Shown in pieces: positions 1-5,039 of a stretch of DNA of 5,296 nt; position 1 is the first letter of the stretch; every line of letters begins with the position of its first letter. The notes below the pieces were generated by a model. The model searched no databases. It saw only the letters and a program-made list of their open reading frames with translations, and was not told the DNA's origin. The translations under genes and the position numbers were made by a program. Origin of the DNA: Clostridiaceae bacterium (GTDB lineage Bacteria; Bacillota; Clostridia; Acetivibrionales; DUMC01); the NCBI GenBank assembly GCA_012512865.1, contig JAAZDH010000032.1:1-5296 (forward strand), given 5' to 3'.

Positions 1-106
1 CAAGCCGATATCTGACTAGTGGTATACATAATTCGGCACGTTATGACATTCCCCTTTAAATATTGTGTTTTAAGGCGCACACCCTCCGGCTGAATATCGC
101 TACCGG
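1..106. other. Flank downstream of the dipeptidase gene, no feature seen
   Basis: This short stretch lies 3' of the minus-strand dipeptidase gene. I found no open frame with a credible ribosome binding site and no convincing intrinsic terminator. The only inverted repeats are 4-5 bp arms (GCCGA at 4-8 with TCGGC at 33-37; CCGG at 86-89 and 103-106) without a following T-run on the minus strand. The operon may therefore continue beyond the window or end by other means. Confidence 0.4.
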
Positions 107-1510
107 TTATTTCATAAGGGAATAGAGCGCCTGAGCATATATTTTTGCGCAGAGAATTAAATCTTCTATGCTTATATATTCGTCCCGCTCATGGGCCATT
201 TCTTTCTGCCACGGGAAAACGGGACCAAAAGCCACGAAGTTTTTCATTGTACGACTGTAAGTACCTCCGCCGAAAGTTTTTGGACCTTCCTTCCTGCCGG
301 AAGTCTCCTGGTAAGCCTTCAGCAAACATTGAACTAATTCGGAATCCTGCGGAACGTAAAGGCCGGGTTTATCCTGTAAAAGTAAAAGCTTAAGGGAACG
401 GGTCTCGCAAACCTCTGAGATTTTCTGCCACAACGCCTCCCGCTGGTCCAGGTTTGGATAGCGCAGGTCGAAGGAGGCACTGCCCCCTTTGCTATCCACG
501 TTAAGAACGCCCAGTGAAATGGTCAGCTGTCCAAACTCTTCATTGCTGCAGGCTATCCCTAAGTTCTTGCCCTCATGCCCGTCAGCAAAAAGGTCGGCAA
601 GGGCGTAAATGTACTGTTCCGCAGCGGGCGGGGTTAATGGTAACTGGTGCAAAAAGTTAAGCAATATATTGTTTGCGCTGACTCCCTGCCAGGGCATCGC
701 CGCATGTGCACTCACACCCCGTACCGTTATCGTCAGGTTTTCGCCTTTTTGCTCCAGTGTTATTCTGTCTTTTGGGTTGAAGTCCCTCAGAGCCTGCTCG
801 GCAAAAGCGAACAACGATGCATCTCCACGTAGTACAGCAACAGCTTTATCAGGCACTACATTCATGCGGCTGCCGCCTTCGATTTTTATAATGCTGAATC
901 GGTACTCACTTTCCGGCTGCCCCCATTCGCCGCTGCATTTGAAACGGTAGATGCCTTTTTCCCCAAAGATAACAGGAAATTCTCCGTCAGGCGAAAAACC
1001 ACCCCAGGGCTGCTCTACCTTGCTTAAATAGTACTTTGCGCAGCGCATGCCGCTTTCTTCGTCACAACCTATAAGGCAGCGTACGTGGTTTTTAAGGGGC
1101 AGACCGCTTTCCTTAATAGCCTTCATGGCGTAAAGCGAAGCCACCAGCGGGCCTTTATCGTCCAATGCGCCGCGTCCGTACAGTTTGCCATCCACAACTC
1201 TGCCTTCAAAGGGGGGATAGGTCCAGCCATCACCGGCGGGTACGACATCTATATGGGTAATAATACCTATTTTCTTCCCTTTCGTACCGTAGTCAACCTC
1301 GCCCATGTAACCGTCCACGTTCCGTGTCACAAAGCCCATACCGGCACCTATTTCAAGGGCGCATTCCAAAGCTTCGGCAATTCTTGGCCCGAAAGGCTGC
1401 CCCGGCCGACTGCTTTCTTCATAAACGCTGTTAAAAGATACCAGTTTCTGTGTGTCCCGTATAATATCGTTCTTATAGCTCTCGATTATTTCATTCAATA
1501 GTTCGACCAT
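107..1510 (-). CDS. pepV: M20-family dipeptidase, PepV/Sapep type
   Basis: A 467-residue cytoplasmic dizinc or dimanganese dipeptidase, the usual length for the PepV/Sapep group. These enzymes cleave dipeptides, in lactobacilli including beta-Ala and D-Ala types. The whole catalytic set is visible: H86 and catalytic D88 in THIDVVPAGDGW, bridging D118 in GALDDKG, base E151 and ligand E152 in CDEESG, D175 in FSPDGEFP, H269 in RGVSAHAAMP (the lid-domain histidine, at about the same number as in Lactobacillus PepV) and H440 near the C-terminus in EMAHERDE. The lid/dimerisation insert lies roughly between residues 190 and 385. No signal peptide or membrane segment is seen. The start has a GGAGG six bases upstream. 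It is the second gene of an operon, 24 nt after the NicX/AmpS-like gene, and probably cotranscribed with it. The family call is firm. The true substrate is unknown and could be an N-acyl amino acid or unusual dipeptide rather than general peptides. Confidence 0.93.
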   Translation of the reverse strand: MVELLNEIIESYKNDIIRDTQKLVSFNSVYEESSRPGQPFGPRIAEALECALEIGAGMGFVTRNVDGYMGEVDYGTKGKKIGIITHIDVVPAGDGWTYPPFEGRVVDGKLYGRGALDDKGPLVASLYAMKAIKESGLPLKNHVRCLIGCDEESGMRCAKYYLSKVEQPWGGFSPDGEFPVIFGEKGIYRFKCSGEWGQPESEYRFSIIKIEGGSRMNVVPDKAVAVLRGDASLFAFAEQALRDFNPKDRITLEQKGENLTITVRGVSAHAAMPWQGVSANNILLNFLHQLPLTPPAAEQYIYALADLFADGHEGKNLGIACSNEEFGQLTISLGVLNVDSKGGSASFDLRYPNLDQREALWQKISEVCETRSLKLLLLQDKPGLYVPQDSELVQCLLKAYQETSGRKEGPKTFGGGTYSRTMKNFVAFGPVFPWQKEMAHERDEYISIEDLILCAKIYAQALYSLMK

Positions 1511-1534
1511 GTTATACCTCCAAGCAACGTTGGA

Positions 1535-2611
1535 TTAATAACCTTCTATGCCCAGCTGCCGACATATCTCCCTTGCTTTGGCATCTATATAAACGCCGTC
1601 TTCTTCAAAAAGTTCACCATCAAGTATGATGGTGGGATAAAGCACTATACCGTCTGTATGTGAAGCAGCATTCCAGTGTGCGCCCCCAACCTTCACACCC
1701 TGAGACCCTATACCAAACTCCATGCAGCCAAATACACGCTCATCCTCCACTATGCGGCCTGTAACTTTGGTAACTCCGGGGTTAAAGCCCTGTGAAAAAT
1801 GGGCCAGTCGGTACATATTTGGGTCGTTGAAGCTGTCCAGCCAGTCCTTGAAAATCTTGGCTTCACGTCCTTCACCGTAAACATCTACGATACGACCTTC
1901 TTTTAATTCCAACACTACAGGATTTCGCAAAATCCCTATACTTTCCGGTGGAAAAAGTGCCCCGTCAAACACAAGGGTACCTTCGATTGTCTCTTCGATA
2001 GGGCACCAACTTGTCTGACCGGGCATCATAACCGGATAACCTTTCTCCTTAGCTTTTATTCCCGAATGCCTTACCTTTCTTCCTCCCATCCTACCTCGCA
2101 AATTGGTTCCCTGCTTTGTCTTAACAACTATTTCCTCAGTCTCTTCAATCCTTGCCTTGAAGTATTCTCCCAGTTCAATTACTTTATCTATATCAATCTT
2201 TGTGATTAAGTTAACCAGCATTTCGACGTCAAGACCGGTGGCGCAGATATAACGGGCGCCATTTACATCCACCGCCTGGCGGTAAGCTTCACCGTGCATA
2301 ATGGGAGCATAAGCAAGTTCTATCCACACGTCAGCACTGCAAACGGCCGCAGCCAAAGGAGCCGGAGGTTTGCTCTGTGCATAAAAACCGGTACCGGTGG
2401 GTGTGTAAACTACCGAAGGCACACCGTCAATTGCATATACAGCCTCAGCCAGCGCTTTTACTACACGTTCGTCAACACAGGTATCATAATTAATTACGAC
2501 GTTTTCCCCGGGCTTAACCAGCATAAAATCGCGCACAAACTTTAAGGCTCCCTTTGCGACCTCTAAACGTTTGTATTCATCTCTCATTTCAATACCAATA
2601 TTTATTTCCAT
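1535..2611 (-). CDS. AmpS/NicX-like metalloenzyme (M29-related family)
   Basis: A 358-residue protein resembling COG2309 proteins, variously annotated as aminopeptidase T-like (M29) or 2,5-dihydroxypyridine 5,6-dioxygenase (NicX)-like. The N-terminal half has the family-type LVKPGENVVINYD (about residues 33-45). The C-terminal half has LAHFSQGFNPG with H271, GGAHWNAASHTDG with H318 and D320, and acidic ELFEEDG. The H...HxD pattern corresponds to the His/His/Asp iron site reported for NicX, so the metal site looks intact. I chose the start at 2611 rather than an in-frame ATG at 2650. An AGGAGG sits 8 nt upstream of 2611, while the extra 13 residues (MIIIIEIRQ...) are not family-like. No signal peptide is seen. 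It is first in the operon, followed after 24 nt by the PepV-type dipeptidase. If the host is anaerobic, a dioxygenase role is unlikely and a hydrolytic or amidase-type reaction is more plausible. The substrate is not predictable from sequence alone. Confidence 0.82.
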   Translation of the reverse strand: MEINIGIEMRDEYKRLEVAKGALKFVRDFMLVKPGENVVINYDTCVDERVVKALAEAVYAIDGVPSVVYTPTGTGFYAQSKPPAPLAAAVCSADVWIELAYAPIMHGEAYRQAVDVNGARYICATGLDVEMLVNLITKIDIDKVIELGEYFKARIEETEEIVVKTKQGTNLRGRMGGRKVRHSGIKAKEKGYPVMMPGQTSWCPIEETIEGTLVFDGALFPPESIGILRNPVVLELKEGRIVDVYGEGREAKIFKDWLDSFNDPNMYRLAHFSQGFNPGVTKVTGRIVEDERVFGCMEFGIGSQGVKVGGAHWNAASHTDGIVLYPTIILDGELFEEDGVYIDAKAREICRQLGIEGY

Positions 2612-2619
2612 GTCATTAA

Positions 2620-2625
2620 CCTCCT
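2620..2625 (-). promoter_or_regulatory. Ribosome binding site fixing the NicX/AmpS-like start
   Basis: AGGAGG on the minus strand, eight bases before the ATG at 2611-2609. It lies inside the extended reading frame that begins at 2650. This argues that the longer frame is not the real protein start. Confidence 0.85.
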
Positions 2626-2716
2626 GTCTGATTTCAATGATGATTATCATACACCGGTGACATTATGAAGAATCCGCAAGATATCTCCTGCCAAGTACCA
2701 TTCTCCTCACCACCTC

Positions 2717-2728
2717 ATTACATGTAAT
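2717..2728. repeat. Perfect 12-bp palindrome upstream of the operon
   Basis: ATTACATGTAAT is a perfect dyad about 105 bp upstream of the NicX/AmpS-like start codon. It could be a protein binding site. It does not fit the T-N11-A geometry of typical LysR boxes, because its centre falls between two bases. A chance palindrome is possible in AT-rich DNA. Confidence 0.35.
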
Positions 2729-2914
2729 CTATACATCATACGAAACCATATCCTTTGACAGCGGGAACAATTAAGGTATTGGAATCCAACGCCGCATATT
2801 GCTACGAAGCTTAATATTGAAGTCAATTACTTGCAAGTGCTGCTAACTCAAAATGTGTAACTACAGGATATGTTGAATGCTGTGTGTGTTTTCGCATAGA
2901 TATTTATATGGAAC

Positions 2915-2949
2915 TTGCCAACCAGTCTCAGTGACTGGTTTCTCGGCAA
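2915..2949. repeat. Strong stem-loop in the divergent region
   Basis: Arms TTGCC + AACCAGTC (2915-2927) and GACTGGTT (2933-2940) + GGCAA (2945-2949) pair as an 8-bp stem with a 5-nt loop. A further 5-bp stem follows across a 4-nt bulge (tctc). No T-run follows on either strand, so it is not a normal intrinsic terminator. It would lie in the 5' leader of the operon if transcription starts near 3132. It could otherwise be a structured RNA, a small palindromic repeat element or an insertion remnant. Confidence 0.6.
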
Positions 2950-3135
2950 AATGCCTGAACTAACAAGCTATTTTCATAATTAGGAATCCGAGTATATTAC
3001 TTTTGCGATGTGAGAGGAAATGCCGTAGCCCATTTTTTTATATATTACAATTAGCTATATTAAATATGAATAATGCGATGACTGGAAAGAAATGAAAATA
3101 TACCTCTTGAGCCGGCATCGCCCATATTCTTTAGG

Positions 3136-3164
3136 TTGATTATATCACAATGTTAGCATAAAAT
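3136..3164 (+). promoter_or_regulatory. Candidate SigA promoter of the LysR gene
   Basis: TTGATT (3136-3141), a 17-bp spacer, then TAAAAT (3159-3164). Transcription would begin near 3171, giving a leader of about 140 nt that carries the AT-rich palindrome at 3186-3206. The fit is good, but AT-rich DNA produces such matches easily. Confidence 0.5.
3139..3147 (-). promoter_or_regulatory. Candidate extended -10 promoter toward the operon
   Basis: Read on the minus strand this is TGATATAAT, a perfect -10 hexamer with the TG extension. There is no good -35 (TATATT at 17 bp). It overlaps the -35 of the LysR promoter candidate, so the two would be divergent and mutually exclusive. The leader to the NicX/AmpS-like gene would be long, about 520 nt. 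I saw no convincing SigA promoter closer to that gene. Confidence 0.35.
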
Positions 3165-3182
3165 ATAATTATAAATAATTAT
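3165..3182. repeat. Tandem self-complementary octamers
   Basis: ATAATTAT occurs twice, separated by AA (3165-3172 and 3175-3182). Each copy is itself a palindrome. They lie just downstream of the LysR promoter -10 candidate, where a bound regulator would affect initiation. Confidence 0.4.
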
Positions 3183-3185
3183 GGT

Positions 3186-3206
3186 TTTATTAATATTATT
3201 AATAAA
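3186..3206. promoter_or_regulatory. 21-bp palindrome, candidate LysR box
   Basis: A perfect inverted repeat centred on 3196, with arms TTTATTAATA and TATTAATAAA. It contains the T-N11-A spacing typical of LysR-family sites (T3190 and A3202). It lies about 105 bp upstream of the LysR start codon and just downstream of the promoter candidates. The likely role, by inference, is autoregulation or control of the divergent operon. Confidence 0.45.
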
Positions 3207-3296
3207 TGCCCTTTACAACAATTCTATCCGCCATGGGATTGTTTATTTGGAACAAATATTAACCCGTTTTGAAAACAGTTGTCTTAAATCAATATG

Positions 3297-3307
3297 GGGG
3301 GTCGGAG
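3297..3307 (+). promoter_or_regulatory. Ribosome binding region deciding the LysR start
   Basis: A G-rich run GGGGGT (3297-3302) followed by GGAG (3304-3307) lies 9 and 4 nt before the ATG at 3312. It overlaps the codons that follow an upstream in-frame ATG at 3294, which itself has no purine-rich site before it. This supports 3312 as the start. Confidence 0.65.
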
Positions 3308-3311
3308 AATA

Positions 3312-4232
3312 ATGCTGGACCTTAGAATATTAACATTTCTTGATTTATGCAAGACTAAAAGCTTTACCCAAACAGCGGCAAATTTGCATATTACTCAGCC
3401 CACCGTCTCACAGCATATAAAGTATTTAGAAGAAACCTACGGAGCAAAACTGGTATATTACAAGGACAGAACAGTAAACATAACAAAGCAGGGTAAGCTC
3501 TTTGAAAAGTTCGCCCGGTCCATGTATATTAATGAAAAAAAATTCAAAAAAATCATTAAGGCCAGTGTTGATTCCCCCAGAGAATTGAGTTTTGCCAGCA
3601 CTAGAATAATAAGTGAGTTTATACTCCCGGAAGTCTTGCCAAGGTTTTTGGAGAAATACAACTATGAGAAAATAAACATGGTTGTCGCGGAAAGCAAAGA
3701 AGCGCTTAATAAACTGTACTTGGGAGAAGTTGATTTCGTTATCACAGACGGAAGCTTCCGGGTAAACGACTACAAATGTGCCCACCTTTTCCGCGAAGAA
3801 ACCATTGTAGTTTGCTCTCCGTTCCATCCCTTTTCCAGGAAGCCCATCGATTTTAGTGAATTATTAGACGAGAGACTGATCTATCGTTCCCAGACATCGG
3901 AAGCATACAATAACCTGGAGGCCATTTTGTCTGAAAAAGGATACAGCATTGGGGATTTTAAGAAAACCATGGCAATCGGAAGCACTACTGCTATTAAGGA
4001 ATTGGTAAAACACAATGTGGGAATTACATTTCTGTATAGATTCGCAGTCCAAAAAGAACTTGAAGAAAAGTCGCTGGTAAAAATAAATATCCGTAACTTC
4101 AGCATTTACCGTGATATTTATTTTGTATGGCTTAAAGACAGCTTTTTTGAAAATGACGCATTTATTCTATTTGAGTATTGCAGGCAGTTCTTTTCCGATT
4201 ACCTGGACTATTTACAGCCCGGACAGCAGTAA
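3312..4232 (+). CDS. LysR-family transcriptional regulator
   Basis: A 306-residue LysR-type regulator of ordinary length. The winged helix-turn-helix covers about residues 1-60. It opens with MLDLRILTFLDL, has the recognition region SFTQTAANLHITQPTVSQHIKYLE (18-40, given here as known family signature), and ends in a wing with VNITKQGKLF. The linker helix runs to about residue 85. The periplasmic-binding-protein-like effector domain follows (about 91-295), with strands such as ELSFAST, DFVITDG and TIVVCSPFHPF, and the VGITFLYRF segment lining the presumed ligand cleft. I prefer the start at 3312 over 3294 because LysR proteins normally begin two to five residues before this first helix, and because of the ribosome binding site. 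It is divergent from the NicX/AmpS-pepV operon, its probable target. The gene is richer in A and T than that operon. I see no convincing terminator after it, so transcripts may read into ymaF. The effector is unknown. Confidence 0.93.
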   Translation: MLDLRILTFLDLCKTKSFTQTAANLHITQPTVSQHIKYLEETYGAKLVYYKDRTVNITKQGKLFEKFARSMYINEKKFKKIIKASVDSPRELSFASTRIISEFILPEVLPRFLEKYNYEKINMVVAESKEALNKLYLGEVDFVITDGSFRVNDYKCAHLFREETIVVCSPFHPFSRKPIDFSELLDERLIYRSQTSEAYNNLEAILSEKGYSIGDFKKTMAIGSTTAIKELVKHNVGITFLYRFAVQKELEEKSLVKINIRNFSIYRDIYFVWLKDSFFENDAFILFEYCRQFFSDYLDYLQPGQQ

Positions 4233-4315
4233 TTAAACTAATTGCTTTTCTTATCTGTTTCGTCACGGCAGTTCCCATACCGATTTGTTCCCAATACCAT
4301 CCAAACACTCGTTTA

Positions 4316-4333
4316 ATAGGCGTTAACACCTAT
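4316..4333. promoter_or_regulatory. Operator-like palindrome over the ymaF -35
   Basis: ATAGG and CCTAT flank a central palindromic GTTAAC, with only one mismatched pair (C4321 against A4328) in 18 bp. It overlaps the -35 hexamer of the ymaF promoter candidate, where a bound repressor would block RNA polymerase. I do not recognise it as a known consensus (it is not a clear Zur, MntR or CsoR site). Confidence 0.5.
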
Positions 4334-4352
4334 CCTGCTTCGCAAATATAAT
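4323..4352 (+). promoter_or_regulatory. ymaF: Candidate SigA promoter of ymaF
   Basis: TTAACA (4323-4328; five of six consensus bases), an 18-bp spacer, then a perfect TATAAT (4347-4352). Transcription would begin near 4359, leaving a leader of about 40 nt that includes the ribosome binding site at 4383-4389. Confidence 0.7.
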
Positions 4353-4397
4353 GAACTGAAAAGACAGAGGAGAAAACGAGAAGGGAGGGAATAAACC

Positions 4398-4739
4398 GTG
4401 TATGCCCGAAATAAACAGCCCGACCACGACCAAAGACCTCATGTCCATGAGTACCGAAATGAAACAAGCGTCGATGACAGGCACCGGCATCGCATGGAAG
4501 GCATAACCGGCCCTGTCGTTCAGGTTGGAAATTCGCACATTCACTATTTATGCGGCAGCACTTCCTTTGATGACGGCCACCGCCACTTTTATACAGATTA
4601 TACCGGCCCCGCCAGATACTCAAGGGATGACTCCCATTTCCATGAATACAACGGCTATGTAGCCCATGCCGGTGACCCGCTGCATGTTCATAAGTACCAT
4701 GACAAGACGGGCCCCGCCATTTACAGCCATTTTTATTAA
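4398..4739 (+). CDS. ymaF: YmaF-family histidine-rich small protein
   Basis: A 113-residue protein of the YmaF family, whose function is not established. It starts at GTG, with a GGGAGGG eight bases upstream. Sixteen residues are histidine. Six HxH pairs occur at residues 15-17, 29-31, 47-49, 61-63, 80-82 and 96-98. They fall into three tandem units of about 33 residues, each with two HxH pairs and a TGP triplet (37-39, 69-71, 104-106). A fourth unit starts at the C-terminal SHFY. Aromatic and acidic residues alternate with the histidines (HEY, DDRHRH, DDGHRHFY). This suggests short beta-hairpins that bind transition metals, which is inference only. There is no signal peptide, transmembrane segment or conserved cysteine pair (one Cys, C52). 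It appears to be transcribed alone, from its own promoter to the terminator at 4753-4787. Confidence 0.85.
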   Translation: MYARNKQPDHDQRPHVHEYRNETSVDDRHRHRMEGITGPVVQVGNSHIHYLCGSTSFDDGHRHFYTDYTGPARYSRDDSHFHEYNGYVAHAGDPLHVHKYHDKTGPAIYSHFY

Positions 4740-4752
4740 CCCCAGAAAAAAA

Positions 4753-4787
4753 GCCCGGGTGTCTTTTCCCGACACCCCGGGCCTTTT
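4753..4787 (+). terminator. Intrinsic terminator after ymaF
   Basis: GCCCGGGTGTC (4753-4763) pairs with GACACCCCGGGC (4771-4782) across a 7-nt loop. The result is an 11-bp GC-rich stem with one bulged C (4775), followed by CTTTT. It begins 13 bp after the ymaF stop codon. Seven A residues directly before the stem (4746-4752) would supply a T-run on the other strand, so it could work in both directions. Confidence 0.9.
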
Positions 4788-4805
4788 GTCATAGAATTCT
4801 TATCA

Positions 4806-4824
4806 GCTGTGATTTGTCATCAGC
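4806..4824. repeat. Small stem-loop after the terminator
   Basis: GCTG + TGA (4806-4812) pairs with TCA (4817-4819) + CAGC (4821-4824) around a TTTG loop, with one bulged T (4820). It is too short to assign a role, and no T-run follows. Confidence 0.3.
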
Positions 4825-4923
4825 CGGGACTACCCTTTGACTTTGTTTACCCTTAAACCTGATGCGAGTAGAATGGCTGCAGCCGGTTAAGCCGGTAACT
4901 TAAAAGCAATAAACAAGCAACTG

Positions 4924-4957
4924 AGCGGTGGAGTCGTTAATGGGCCTGCCGCTTTTT
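4924..4957 (+). terminator. Terminator-like hairpin upstream of the ATPase gene
   Basis: AGCGGTGG (4924-4931) pairs with CTGCCGCT (4946-4953), including two G-U pairs, around a 14-nt loop. TTTTT ends at 4957. No gene lies between this and the ymaF terminator. It may therefore end a short untranslated RNA (a weak promoter candidate TTTACC-17 bp-TAGAAT lies at 4846-4874), or it may simply be a leftover. I could not match the 4860-4957 sequence to a riboswitch class I know. Confidence 0.45.
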
Positions 4958-4964
4958 AGCTTCC

Positions 4965-4993
4965 TTGAAAGAGTCTGGCTTCTGGTTTAAAAT
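4965..4993 (+). promoter_or_regulatory. SigA promoter of the ATPase gene
   Basis: TTGAAA (4965-4970), a 17-bp spacer, then TAAAAT (4988-4993); five of six bases match consensus in each hexamer. It lies just after the terminator-like hairpin, and transcription would begin near 5000, about 40 nt before the start codon. Confidence 0.75.
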
Positions 4994-4994
4994 A

Positions 4995-5008
4995 GTCTAG
5001 GAATAGAC
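4995..5008. promoter_or_regulatory. Inverted repeat at the expected +1 of the ATPase gene
   Basis: GTCTA (4995-4999) and TAGAC (5004-5008) flank GGAA. The repeat begins two bases after the -10 hexamer and spans the expected transcription start. It could be a repressor site or a 5'-end mRNA hairpin. The short arms make chance possible. Confidence 0.4.
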
Positions 5009-5039
5009 ATCTTTTGCAGCCTTAGGGGGAGTTCAGCCA

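Larger units (their letters stand above)
2612..3311. other. Long AT-rich divergent intergenic region
   Basis: About 700 bp separate the minus-strand NicX/AmpS-like gene from the plus-strand LysR gene. No reading frame here has both useful length and a ribosome binding site. A 28-codon stretch around 2760-2860 reads protein-like but has no start signal, and I treat it as chance or decay. The region holds a 12-bp palindrome (2717-2728), a strong hairpin (2915-2949), overlapping divergent promoter candidates (3136-3164), and direct and inverted AT-rich repeats (3165-3206). It is clearly richer in A and T than the operon to its left, most of all from about 3000 onward. LysR-controlled divergent regions are usually much shorter, so an undetected RNA or an eroded element is possible. 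Confidence 0.6.

Noticed and set aside
2612..2650. N-terminal extension of the NicX/AmpS-like protein starting at an ATG at 2650
   Set aside because: The added 13 residues are not family-like, no ribosome binding site precedes 2650, and a perfect AGGAGG correctly spaced for 2611 lies inside the extension.
2671..2694. A Sigma-54-like motif on the minus strand (TTGGCAG...TTGCGG)
   Set aside because: The GG and GC elements are 13 bp apart instead of the required 10, so it cannot act as a normal -24/-12 promoter.
2755..2782. Perfect -35 TTGACA on the plus strand
   Set aside because: The only -10 at usable spacing is TATTGG, which is poor, and no gene follows for more than 500 bp.
2763..2860. 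A 28-codon protein-like stretch on the plus strand (ending in LQVLLTQNV)
   Set aside because: It has no start codon with a ribosome binding site, is stop-bounded on both sides and matches no family that I recognise. It may be chance or a remnant too decayed to name.
3294..3311. LysR start at the ATG at 3294
   Set aside because: There is no purine-rich site upstream of it, and the G-rich ribosome binding region sits between this ATG and the better start at 3312.
3426..4105. Minus-strand reading frames inside the LysR gene
   Set aside because: They are antisense to a clear LysR protein, with no start signals of their own and no recognisable domains.
4230..4256. Terminator directly after the LysR gene (ATTA-aac-TAAT followed by TGCTTTTC)
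   Set aside because: The stem is only 4 A/T pairs and the T-run is short and not adjacent, so it would not be stable.
4323..4623. Minus-strand reading frames opposite ymaF
   Set aside because: They lie antisense to a well supported gene, lack family resemblance and ribosome binding sites, and run through the ymaF promoter.
4860..4957. Riboswitch upstream of the signalling ATPase (c-di-GMP, cobalamin, THF and ZTP classes considered)
   Set aside because: I could not find the conserved cores of these classes, and the ATPase gene has its own promoter downstream of the hairpin.
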